Positions 10,839 to 21,679 of a DNA stretch of 64,000 nucleotides are shown here, in pieces (within the stretch, counting starts at the first letter, position 1; every line of letters starts with the position of its first letter). The notes beneath the pieces are model-generated. The model did not search any database. It was not told the origin of the DNA and saw only the letters and a program-made list of their open reading frames with translations. Both the position numbers and the translations under genes were made by a program. Source of the DNA: Diphasiastrum complanatum (Eukaryota; Streptophyta; Lycopodiopsida; Lycopodiales; Lycopodiaceae); the NCBI GenBank assembly GCA_029204225.1, contig CM055104.1, forward strand, positions 39,736,527-39,800,526, read 5' to 3'.

Positions 10839-11436
10839 ACACTGGGGATGGAGATGGAGTTGTAAGTTTGCATCAACTTTATTTGGCTATCCTCGGCAAC
10901 AGAAACCAAAAATTGGTATATGTCACAATATACCAACACAGAATTGCTATATTTATGTAGTATTTACATCATTCTCCAAGGAGATAGCACTTAAAAGCTG
11001 TTTGATTGATACAGACTTGACTTATTTTGAATGAAATGGAGTCGAATGAAAATTTGGTTGTCAACAGACATTTTATAAGTAACCAGTATTACTTTTGATA
11101 AAGGTGTGTAAAGGTAATGAATTCGAAACAATAGTCTTCCTATATCAAACCGGAGGAAAAACGTTCTATATGTAAAATGATATCAGAGTAACTCTGGCTG
11201 ATTAAGTTGTTAGCATGAATCTGTGTTATGTTTGATGCAGACGCGTATGAACAGACAAAAAGTTAATGTTAATCTTGAACTAATGTGTTCTAGACAGAAG
11301 TCCTCAACATCCAAAGTCCAGTCATGGTTAAAGAACTCAAGTAGTTCGCGAATATGTTAGAAACAATTATCTTCGTTACTAACATGAATACAGATCGATA
11401 ACTCAGTTCCTCAAACAGGAACTAACAATTCACATA
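10839..11436 (-). mobile_element. Leader region of element X
   Basis: This lies between the gag start and the right LTR copy. I see no coding content. A clear initiator-Met primer site is not present next to the LTR, so the site is either degenerate or of another tRNA type. Confidence 0.4.
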
Positions 11437-11979
11437 AATACATACTTCTCTTATCAGTGACTGTGAAAAAACTGCACCAAGGGATATTTCACTCGAATGT
11501 CGAACACAAAGTATTTGCGCAGATGGGTAAATTAGTTTAAAGATAGTACTTAAGATCAACTTCAAGGAAACAGAGCAAACGACTATAATGAAATATCGTA
11601 TTGTCCGAACAAAGAATGATCTAAGTAATGTGTACAAGATTGCTAGTAGACCCGAAGTCACTCACACAGAATAGTGCAAAGAACATAGATTAAAGGAAAT
11701 AACCTTAGATGCTCTATTCACTTCTTTAATCTCAAACATACAATAACTCTCTTTCATCCTCGGTAATGTGAGAATGAAGCGTGTCTGTATTTATAGCCTA
11801 CGGAGCAAACAATCACGCCACTTGAAATTCCTAGTGCGTCGCTCCATTTACAAATTCTAGTTAACATATAAGTTATAAGTTCTTGTAATTGTACAATTGA
11901 TGGTTCATTGTGGCAATACGAATCTAGTCGCTTTGTATTACAGACGTCATTTCATTTCAGGAGGTCTTGTCCTTAAGTG
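11437..11979 (-). repeat. 5' LTR of element X, truncated
   Basis: It matches 1790-2333 in the same orientation, starting at ACATACTTCTCTTATCA and ending near GGAGGTCTTGT. The roughly 126 bp that complete the left copy (2334-2459) are missing here and unrelated sequence follows. Divergence of about 10% by eye makes X much older than copia-1. Confidence 0.65.
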
Positions 11980-12154
11980 AAATTAAATTTTGCACTTAAA
12001 CAATAGTTCATCAACAAACATATGGCACTTTGGTCCTTTTGGGGACCTCAGAATTGAGTAAATCCATATAACTATGTTTGAATAATGATCATATCATGGA
12101 CATAAACAATCACTTCTTTTGTATTAGTTGTTTGAATATCCTTGATTTTTAACC
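11980..12154. other. Intergenic repeat-like DNA, no gene seen
   Basis: AT-rich sequence between the X LTR and the MITE-like unit. No reading frame, RNA gene or recognisable repeat border is visible. Confidence 0.4.
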
Positions 12155-12562
12155 CAGGGTGGCAACTTACATATTATATGTAGGAAGGACTGGTCATAGT
12201 AAGTTCCTACAAACTGGCTTTTAAACTTATAACAAGCATATAATAAGTGTTAATATAAGGTATTTTACTAAATACAAATCATATATGCATATCATACAAA
12301 TCATAATTATACTATAAGTCTTTGAAATTTGGTGGGTTGCCATTTTTTGCCTGCATTATAAGTTTCTATATTCTAGCCATATGTTGCCATGTAATGCACC
12401 ACACACTGTCTTAAAATAGAAGAAATTAACATCTTTAGAAGCATCTTATCTTGACTTCTACAACTACAGATTGATATATGAGAAATTGATTACTCTTTTG
12501 ATGGTATGAGTAGTATTAGTGGCTATAAGTTTAAACTTATTATGAGCAAGTTGCCACCCCAG
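12155..12562. mobile_element. MITE-like unit with hAT-type ends
   Basis: The left end CAGGGTGGCAACTT and the right end AAGTTGCCACCCCAG are near-perfect inverted repeats around 408 bp of AT-rich non-coding DNA. CAGGGTGGCAA is typical of hAT termini. I could not find an 8-bp target duplication in the flanks (TTTTAACC versus AACTAGTT), so the assignment is tentative. Confidence 0.45.
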
Positions 12563-13773
12563 AACTAGTTCACAGTTCTTAGCCTCTATAGGACGAACTT
12601 AAGTGTTGGAGTGTAGCAGCCATCCTCAAATACATCACTTAAGGTAATCAATAGAATTTAGGAAACGACTTCTATTCAGTAGATCTAATCAAGAGCTTTC
12701 GAAAGATATTAAGGACCATAGTACAGGGCTTTATGGTTTAGGAGGAGGAGTGCTATAATTCAAAACAAAACAAACAAAATAAACAAAATAAAACAAACAC
12801 CTTCTTGGTTTGTTATCACTTTCAGTTTCTAGGGTACATTTAAATATCCTTTTAATGCACATGGTATTGAAGATATACAATAGGTTTCACCTGAGAGTGG
12901 TATAGTCTCGAAAGTTTTTCACCTGAGAGTGGTATAGTCTCGAAAGGTTCACTTGGATGTCTGTATAATAGGACGTGCGATCAAAAAAGGGGGTATGAGT
13001 TTCTGGAAAAACTGCTCAAAATAGTAATATTCAAAGAATCTTCAATAAATATCAACATAGAATAGAGGATATTATTTGCCAAAATGACCTAGAAGAGGGT
13101 ATTAATAACCATGCACTTAATGTATCATTAAAAAACCATGACTCCATGAGATTTCAAACAAAGTTTTGTAAAGATTACATAATTATGAAGTGGTATTATG
13201 TAATAATTATATACAATGAAGGATGAGTGAAGGTTGAGCTTGACTCATTTTATTCTCATTTCATTGTTGTGGCTACTTTGTGGAACATATAAACAATTTA
13301 AAACAAACTCTTGATGTTAAGTTATCTAAATTAATATGTTTTAATAAAATGAATAAAATAAATCTAAAAAATTCTTTGAATTTTCATGTGATTTTAAATT
13401 GCAATACTTGACCGAATTACTCCAATTTTGCACCACTAGATCAACAACTTATGAAACCAGTTGCGGCCTATGTAATACATCAAATCAAAGGCGTTCCAAA
13501 GATATCAAAGACCATGGTATAAATCTCCAACTATCATAAGGAATATGTATATATTATGAAACAAAAGAGGCAAATAAAACAAAACCTCTTTTTTTTCCAT
13601 TGACGACCTATAGTTGGAGATAAGGGATACCAAGATGATAGTCCAAATGTAGGCTAGTTTGGACCTTAAGATCATTGAAATATGACTACCGTATATAGAA
13701 GCAATTTTTGGATAGTTGTTAATCGTATTGATGAAAATTGATTGTTTCTAACAACATAATTCTCTTTTAGTGC
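12563..13773. other. Non-coding repeat-like stretch
   Basis: There is no supported gene. Two similar blocks, near 12640-12800 and 13480-13590, both run from a sequence like AAAGATAT(C/T)AA..GACCAT into an AAACAAA-rich tail, which suggests a degenerate duplication. Confidence 0.35.
12885..12946. repeat. Tandem pair of 30-bp units
   Basis: Two identical 30-bp copies containing CACCTGAGAGTGGTATAGTC occur at 12885-12914 and 12917-12946. Confidence 0.85.
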
Positions 13774-13942
13774 ACAAGCTCTACAAAATTACAAATATCG
13801 CAAGAACATGAAAAATTACATAAGAAATAATTGTAAAAGATACTTACTTTTCAAAATAAGTAGAAAGTTGCTAGGGAGACACTTGACTAGAAAAACATGA
13901 TTGCCAATTCACTTCAGAATGTTGCAGAGCACAAATTCAAAG
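13774..13942 (+). repeat. Dispersed repeat, inverted partner at 29.71-30.06 kb
   Basis: The sequence from CACAAGCTCTACAAAATTAC to CAGAGCACAAATTC is present in reverse complement at 29714-30065. There a segment of about 165 bp is inserted in the middle. No coding content is recognised. Confidence 0.7.
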
Positions 13943-14539
13943 AAGAACCAAATATGATATTTCAAATAAAACTCTCAATTCGTCAGTATCATCAATTGAA
14001 TGGGAGTACAAGAATGTAAGAGGACTGAAAGAGTCCTCCAACGTTTATAGACTAGACTCGAGCAACAATTGAGTCCCCAATTTTGGTCCAAAGCAACAAA
14101 CATGGGAAGTTGCATCAGATTTTTTTCAATCAAGTATTGTTTATTCGATTTCTCTTATATGCCCCTCTCACACCCCCTTCAATCGGTGCTCTGAATTTTG
14201 AAAGACTGTGCCCGTCTATTTCTGTTGGATTATTCTCCTACTAATTGACTAATCGACACTTAATCTTCATCCACCTTCATTTATCCAAATCTACAGAATT
14301 TTTTGTGCTTCTAAACAGTCTGTAGAACTACTTGGAAATGGCTCCCAAGTGGCTCTGACGTTTATTGACATCATCCACAAACTTCAACGACTTCGGCCAC
14401 TTTGGTAACTTCAGTCACTTCAGCCATGTCGGTTGATTGGCAAATAAGGTTCCACTCATCTTGAAGCTAAAGACTTGCCCTAATCTTATAGCAAGTAAAT
14501 TTTTAGGAATTACTAATTGGATGGATGCCAGTTCACTAT

Positions 14540-15207
14540 GGCCCACTGGCCATTATGATCTACGACCTAATTAGCTATCCTACTATTGGACGTTGCCGCA
14601 TTTGCTTAGTATAAATAGCTGCTCATATTTCTACATCAAAAAAAAAAAAAAAATCAAGCATTGAATAGTTAGTGTTCTCTCTCAAGCCTGCGAGCTTGGA
14701 CACTTTTGAGCATTCTAGCTCATTTCTTTAGAGTTGATTAGATATTGCTATTGTGCTTCTGCTTATCAATAGTTGCACTTAATTCAGACTTATATTTAGT
14801 CACTCAGAGATAGCTTAGAGTACATCGCCTTGATCCGCAACTAGATGTACTCATTTACATTTGTTTCATTTTCATACTGAATCAATCTATCTTCTTATTG
14901 CATTCAGGTTTGTATCAGAATGTATGCATCTTTGTAGTTTTGCGTGACTGATTAATTGTCTGATAATTTAATGCTTAATGTTTGGCTACGTAATCACTGT
15001 AGTACTAATAATTTCAAAGTTAGTTACTATAAGATTGAACGTGATTTTTATCACTATTGTTTTGTTTGAAATTGATAGGTGTAGTCATGCATAGAAAAAA
15101 AAGAAGATAGTTTATTTCGTTGTGCACGATAAGTTCTAAATTTTGTCGTTTGAATTCCTTTAATTCAAATCTTATTTGACCTATCTTTTCATCACCTCTT
15201 TCCAACA
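14540..15207 (+). repeat. 3' part of an LTR upstream of a primer site
   Basis: The segment ends ...TTTCCAACA immediately before a primer binding site. It contains a TATA-like GTATAAATAG near 14609 and a pyrimidine-rich start region with a short poly-A tract at 14639-14653. The true LTR start is unclear; a TG at 13920 is possible, but the dispersed repeat there crosses it. This would be a plus-strand 5' LTR whose element is cut off by CACTA element A. Confidence 0.5.
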
Positions 15208-15398
15208 TGGTATCAAAGCGTTGATTCTTCAAAGCTTAATACTATATCAGAGCGCAAGCTCTAATACTTGATATCTTTTGTGATATCAAGTTCTTAAGTT
15301 CGAATCAATTTGTTTCGGTATCCAAGAATTGATTTCCACAGCATAGTATTTCTCTTATCGTCGACAGACTAAAGATCCAAATGGATTCTCAAAGTAAA
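15208..15398 (+). mobile_element. Primer site, leader and gag start of the truncated LTR element
   Basis: TGGTATCAAAGCG at 15208-15220 is an initiator-Met type primer site. The leader ends in ATGGATTCTCAAAGTAAA at 15381, a plausible gag start (MDSQSK). CACTA element A begins at 15399 and removes the rest. Confidence 0.55.
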
Positions 15399-17690
15399 CA
15401 CTACAACATTCTGGAGGATTTACGACCCTATTACCGAGGCTTTTATGAAGAATTTTTTTTGATAAAAGATCGTAAACCTCGGTATACAACATGAAGCATG
15501 TCTCGGAACAAGATCTTCGATAATTGTTTCAGTAATCGAGGCTTTTTCATCTCATTTTTGTGTTGTTTATAGCACGAGTATATCGAGGGATATACTAAGG
15601 GTCGTCGGTATATTCCTCCCAACAAGCTATTGGTGACATGTCGTTTTTGAGAAATATACCGAGGGCCATCCCTTGGTATATCCCTATCAAAATGGCACCC
15701 TGTTCCGAGGGTTATTCTAGAAATTTAGAAATTTTAAAAAAAAATTAGGGCTGAATGGACTCCATCTGGCCCCAGGAGTCTTTTGCACCACTTCTTATGA
15801 AGTTGGTAAACAAAATCATTTGTTCATTATTGTTAATAAAAAAATTTGCAAAATTTATTTGAGTTACATTTTAAGCACTTAAAAATTGATGAAGGAAACT
15901 TAATTTCAACGAATATATATTCATACATAAATGTTCCAAGTACAGAGATATGTTACAAATTGGATTATTGAAATATGCCTAATTATAATTAAATCCAACT
16001 GAGTTGTCCTCGTCCTAGCCATTGACGTCACAATCAGACTCATATGACTACGATGCATGGGATTGAGACTGTGATACTCGCATCCAGAGAAAATGATACA
16101 TTTATCTAAGAAATGTGATGAGAGTGAAAGTCAGACCACATGAATGTAGTGAATTAAAGTATATCTTGAAGCCATATATACCTTAGATCTAGAATATCCA
16201 TTCGAATCAAGGCACAAGGAAAACTTGAAGTTTGTGAAAAAATGATTCCCAAGAAAATCCAGATCATGTTAAACAACAACGGGAGGCCACTAAGAAGCTA
16301 CAGGAGACTTCAAGGACCATCTGACCTTGGCACCCTGTCAAATGGCTCCATTCTATCCTAAAACTGGACTACATGCAATTGAAGATTCATGTAGAGGACT
16401 TAACTTAAACAAATTACACATATTGATATATAAATGTTCGAATTACAAATATATATCAGAATGAAATGCCTAATTATTAGATCTAGCTGAATCGTTGTAA
16501 GTGATGTTGTTAGAGTGTCAAACCAAATGAATGTGGTGAAGTCAAAATATATGTTGAAACCATAATACATACCTCAGAATATCCATCCCAGTCAATTCTC
16601 ACCCTGTGTCTCGACAATAATTTGAGTAATGATTGCAAGTTGTTGGAATATGCATACTTGTACTCCCCTTTTGTGGGAGACCACTTTACGGCAGATTTCT
16701 GCATGAACCGACAAATCGGTGATTGTAATTTAATTTAAACAAGTCCACAAATAATATGAATTACGAATTCAACTTATGGGTGGGAAGACTTACGAAATGG
16801 GCATGAAAAAAACCTTGGCCACCACTGCCCAAGTGTGAGGGCCCTACCGTCTCCATTCGCTTCTTAGCCGCCTCTCTTTGTTGCTTGAAACAATTTGGAT
16901 TTTCTCGAAAATTTTTCTTTGCAAACTTCCAATCGTTCTTGTGCAAGTTGTATGGCCTAGATTTGCCAGCTCTCAACGCATCTCGGATCTCCAATTTGTG
17001 ATGGCTCTTTACGCCTCCCATGCGTCGTCCCATCCATATTCGGTCAAATTCTCAGGGGAGGGGATTGAAAATTTTCTAACAACATAATTCTTTTCCTCAT
17101 CACTTTGTTTGCACCAGTCCATGAAAATGTCCATGTTGAAGACCACATGCGTGAGTTGCCTCATGCGAGTGATGACATGACCACCGCGGTCATCCTCCAC
17201 TATATGCTTCTCTGCATCTATGTCATAGGATGGCAAGACGTCAGCTAATGGAGAGGTGGCAAAGGGAGTGTCGAGAGAAATGGGGGAGTTGATTACAATG
17301 GGAGAGATTTGGGGAGGAGTTTGAAGGCGATCACGAGAAGAGTTGGGAGGGGTATAAAGAGGAGATAGTTGGGGAGGAATTTGAGTGGGAGTGTAACCAA
17401 CATGAGTTTGAATGGGAGAAAAAATAGGTGGAGTGGCCTAGCAAGAGCGATCATGGTGCCTTGGAGACCCCATAGGGGCTGTGGGTACCAAAGAAAAAAA
17501 AATATGAGGATAGAGTGTGGGTGTGCAAGGGTAATCATGTGTATCACGTGCCATCAACATTACTTCCTGAGTTAGGGTTTCTCGAAGTAAGGAATCCCTA
17601 CAAAGAGGCTTGCTAGATGGATGTGCTGGAATCGAGACAGCATGAAGCAAGACATCATCGGCGTCACTGCCACAACAAGTGAACGTTTAG
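15399..17690 (-). mobile_element. CACTA (En/Spm) element A, 5'-truncated
   Basis: The left terminus CACTACAACATTCTGGAGG is a CACTA end. It is followed by subterminal motifs of the form ACCGAGG and CCTCGGTAT at about 15435, 15475 and 15660. The gene reads on the minus strand, so this is the 3' end of the element. The body matches element C (48250 onward) up to about 17685. Homology then stops and no inverted GTTGTAGTG end follows, so the 5' end is lost next to the kinase fragment. Confidence 0.75.
16568..17600 (-). pseudogene. CACTA transposase (Transposase_24-like), element A
   Basis: Minus-strand fragments form one gene. An N-terminal Pro-rich part lies at 17600-17250. The block YDIDAEKHIVEDDRGG to ENLTEYGWDDAWEA is at 17230-17009. 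A frameshift leads to the core MGRRMGGVKSHHKLEIRDAL...FKQQREAAKKRMETVGPSHLGSGGQ at 17033-16797. That exon ends at a good GTAAGT donor, and an exon KSAVKWSPTKGEYKYAYSN... (about 16698-16570) follows after a CAG acceptor. The pattern of W, R, NP(N/D)xFKQQREAA and the GSGGQ end fits the plant Ptta/En-Spm family that accompanies CACTA transposases. The frameshift makes it non-functional. Confidence 0.65.
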
Positions 17691-17795
17691 GTGGTCATCC
17701 TGTTGGAGCACGATAAGATTCTTTGGGTTTGTACGTGCAGGTTCTTGTACTTGATATCGGAGTGTATCGACGATTTCATAATTTGATTGTTTCAG

Positions 17796-18958
17796 GTGCA
17801 TAGCGCAGTTCTGAAGGACGAAACGGTGGTTGCAATGAAGGTTCAGTACCCGGGTGTGGCTAATAGCATTGATAGTGATATCGAGAATGTGAAACGCCTC
17901 TTAGACTATACTAATGGCATCCCTGAAGGCCTCTATCTGGATTCTGGATCAAGCCATGCGGGTTAGCCTCAAGTTTTCACCTGATGTATGGTGGTTCCGT
18001 GCAACCCTCATTTAGCTTTATCAAAGCAGGGGCATGTTATTTGCAATAGATTTCTGTAGCTCGATGAACCTTTTAAACCCAGCTTACACTTTGCTCTCAA
18101 ACAGGTTGCAAAGGACGAACTAGAATGGGAATCTGATTACAAGATCGAAGCAGCAAATCAGAATAGATTTCGTGATCTACTACTTAGTGATAAGGGTTTC
18201 TATGTATACGAAGAGTTCTGCAACACTCGTGTGCTCACTACTGAACTTGTTCCTGGTAATTACGAACTGGATCGTGTCTTGTTTGGCACTCCCGTTTCTT
18301 ATTTGCTTTGATTTGTCAATGGGCCCCTTCTGAAAGTCCCCAATATTTTTTCAGGATGGCTATTATGGTGCAAGTTTTGATTCAACTCCTTATTTGAAAC
18401 TGGCTGGCTTGGTGTCTCCATAGATAGAGTCAAACTGCTGGATCAGAATGTTCGTAATACTGTGGGAGCCCGGCTGCTCAAACTTAAACTTCAGGAGCTT
18501 TTTGAGTTCCAGGTTATGCAGGCAAGTTCAGTATACATATCTGAATACAAACTTGCAGATCCTTGCGTGTGCAAATAGGGATAGGGAACAAGTCATAAGG
18601 CAGTCCATCCTATTAGGTTTCTTGACAGGAAAGGAGCCGAACATCATGATCGATGCTCACGTGGAAGCTGCGTTTGTGGTGGGCTTGCCGTTTGCCAAAT
18701 CTGGGGTTTTTTATTTTCGTACAACGGATCTGTCTCAACAAGTAACGAGACTTGGTGCAACAATGCTGAGGCACAGGCTGACTGCCCCACCAGACGAGGC
18801 TTATAGCCTGCATAGAAAGCTTCAGGCGCATTTTTGGCATGTGTAAACCTGGGCGCCGTTATTGATTGCAGAGAAAGGTTCCTAAATGTCATTATAAATT
18901 TTCTGAAGAAGATGAAGATTCGTTCAGGATAAGAAAGGTGGCTGGATCTGCAGAGTAG
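17796..18958 (+). pseudogene. ABC1/COQ8-type kinase gene fragment, broken
   Basis: Four exons match the C-terminal half of plant mitochondrial ABC1/COQ8 atypical kinases. Exon 17796-17961 gives [20 protein letters not shown], which carries the ATP-binding Lys region. Exon 18105-18255 gives VAKDELEWESDYKIEAANQN...VLTTELVPG. Exon 18412-18521 gives DRVKLLDQNVRNTVGARLLK. Exon 18559-18958 includes LGFLTGKEP...LGATMLRHRLTAPPDEAYSLH. Lesions: a 7-bp insertion near 17941, loss of an AG acceptor before 18412, no exon with the Asp-Phe-Gly metal site between 18521 and 18559, and single-base losses near 18834 and 18876. The N-terminal half is absent; CACTA A ends just upstream. Confidence 0.85.
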
Positions 18959-19597
18959 GCTAATTCCTACAAATATTCTGAGAACTGTCTGTCTTAGCCA
19001 TATTAGAAATTTCTGTTATTTTATGAAATTATCGCCTCAGCCCACCCTACTTCCGAATTACGATTTCCCTCTGTTAAGTTTTAACTAGTATATGTTTTGG
19101 TGAAGAAGCCACCTGAGTATTCTTAGCCATTATTTGATGAAAATTGCGGAAGCTGGTGGAGGAATGTTGATTCTCTCTTGGTCCTGAGGTTCAAGTATTA
19201 TGTGTTCTTGTTATAGACACTAATTCTTGTTGTGGATGTCTAGTAGATATATGAGTTGGTTGTAATTCTACCCGGTATTTCTGTCGTAACCTTCCTGGAG
19301 TAGATTCGGTGCACTTACTCGGTGCTCCTCTTACAGTGGAGTAGTAATTTTATCGCCTTTGCAGTTTATCTGGAGGAATATGCCTCCCAACTGTAGTTTG
19401 GGCATAAAGTATCACGTGAAAGAGTACTTTCTGGGCTTCAGGATTTTCGAACGTTTGGTTGATTATGAATTCTGGATTGGAGGCTAATGAAGTGATACTG
19501 GCCATCTCACTGTAAAATGCACAGCACCCTGGCTTACATGCAGGTGAGATTCTATCACTGTGCAAGACTACTTCATTTGCAATGCTATTCAAGGAGA
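18959..19597. other. Downstream DNA of the kinase fragment, no gene seen
   Basis: This probably includes former 3' untranslated sequence of the ABC1/COQ8 fragment. Short open frames on either strand have no recognisable motif. Confidence 0.35.
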
Positions 19598-19928
19598 AGC
19601 ATCGTAGTTCCGGAACGAGAACGGAACGATGGTTCCGGAACATTTTTTGAAATTTTTTTTGCGGAACGATTGAAACACGTTTTTTTAAAAGTCATCTGAC
19701 AGCTGCAGATGTCAGTCAGATGTCAGATGCAGTGCCAGTGGCTGATGTCAGATACAGATCGCAGATGCATCAGTATGCACCCTCATGCAAATGTCAGCAA
19801 TTTGTAGCTTTTCAAAAGAGGACTTTGAGTGCTTCCGGAAGCATGGTTTCGTGGTCAGGAACGAAGCGATTTCGGAACGACAGAACGACAGTTCCGGAAC
19901 CATGAGGGTCCGGAACGACGTTCCGAGG
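19598..19928. repeat. GTTCCGGAAC-rich foldback-like insert
   Basis: Palindromic GTTCCGGAAC units occur at both ends (near 19607, 19632, 19890 and 19915) together with GGAACGA repeats. A CAGATGTCAG-rich core lies around 19700-19760. The flanks (GGAGAAGC before, GAGGCTTC after) hint at a small inserted element, but its borders are not certain. Confidence 0.45.
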
Positions 19929-21679
19929 CTTCATCTGGTCACAGGCTGCGGCGAGGAGGAGTACTCCATGCTTTCCATTATCATGGCCAAGCGAAGGTGT
20001 TTCTTCTGCTGATTCTGTATATTCTTGGGACTTGGGAATTAGCTGCCCCTTCCAAGCAGACACATACTTTTACCAATTAGGTCGATGCCGTATCCAGGCT
20101 TTTCTTTAAAGCACAACTAGTTAAAATCAATTATGAGAGTACTTTAACTTATAAGCACATTTCTAAGGTAGTAGATCCTCTCGTAAACTTAGAAGAAGAA
20201 AACAGTGAATTTGGTATCGGACGTGGTTAGTAAATAGATGAGGTTTGTCCGTTTGTCACTGGTTGTTACACTGAATGACTCATTTCCAGATGCAAAGCTT
20301 ATCAGATTGTGGTTGTTCGCTGCAGATTGCGAGTCAGACGCAAGCATTATTATTGACCTGTGGAACCTGGCATTAGAGCTGTCCTGTTATTCTGCCGCTT
20401 CCAACCTTTTTTGAGTTCTCTCGTGGGATCTATGCATCAAAGCAACCAACCTCTTCAAGTGCTTTGGTAAATTTTATCAGACAAAATGAATATCCTTGTT
20501 GCAGCCTGAAAATGCTGTCAGTAATATTGGCTCAGGTCTCCATCCTTGTTTTATCATGAAAGGCTAACCGTGGATAGTAGTGGGTTAGAAAGAACGGCCG
20601 TTCCGGGGGAATTGATGTTTACTACAGTGTAGCCTTACTTTTCTATGAAGCAGGTTGTATTATGCCGTAGTTAATGCTAGAGCAATATTGAACTTTTGAT
20701 TGTGTCCGAATCATGAATCATCTGTTGCACACGGGGAGCTTCTGTGTGATATGAAGTAAGTGGTAACGTTCTGCACCACACTGAATAGAATTGACATAGT
20801 AACATGGTATGAGTGTACACAATATTGTTAAAATCTACTTGTACCAGAGACACATAATCCAAATCCATGTATCATCCAAATGCACTTTCTCTCTTTGATA
20901 TGTCTAAAGTGTCCAAAAGGTTTCAGAATTACGTCCAATTTTATCGGACAATTTGAACTGATCGAAGAAGACCAACAATCGGCTATACAAGGACAGCTAG
21001 CTTGTATAGTTCATAACCGGAGAACCAAGTGCTACTCAGGTGTGTATAACAGATGGGGCAAATTACAATGAGCTAGTTATTCGACTGGTAATGGGCCTAA
21101 AGTGTGACTTGTACATGTAAGTGCTATCCAACTCACCCAGTTTCAGCAATGATCCCCGAAAAATGAACCAGCAAATCTATGATCATCGCATCAGAGTAAT
21201 CCATTTCAAGGACTATGACAATGTTGACAAGTCGATATTCAGAAATCACGTGTGGTAATTGTTAGGGCCTTGTTGACCACCATTTGTCCCAAATTATTTT
21301 GTAGTAGGGAAAGAATACACACTTAAGTTTTTGTAACAATATTGATTCCAACTAAACTTCCCGCATATAAAATCTCAAGTTTTTTGAGTGCCTTTTTCAT
21401 TGAATTGAATGCACTAGCTGTCATGTCCTTATCACAGTTAATACTAGTTAGTATTATTAGGAATGTTCTTAGTTCATGGAACAATAGTGTGTCTTCATCC
21501 TCTCGGATGTAGGTAAAATCAAATGTGTCACACTCAAGTGGATGAGGGTACAAACTTTACAATAAAATATTGCATGGCTATTGTGTGTATTCACGATGAA
21601 CTTTCCCATCTACCTTAGCCTTGTGATCTCCACTAGAGCCCAAAGAGCTCGATTAGTAGGATTAACCTCTCCATCTACT
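19929..21679. other. Intergenic DNA without a supported gene
   Basis: Only short open frames without recognisable motifs are present. The 76-codon minus frame at 21323-21553 could be an exon downstream of G2, but nothing in it can be tied to a family. Confidence 0.35.

Noticed and set aside
13920-15207. A 1288-bp LTR starting at TGTTGCAGAGC
   Set aside because: The dispersed repeat shared with 29.7-30.1 kb runs across 13920 on both sides, so 13920 is probably not an LTR border.
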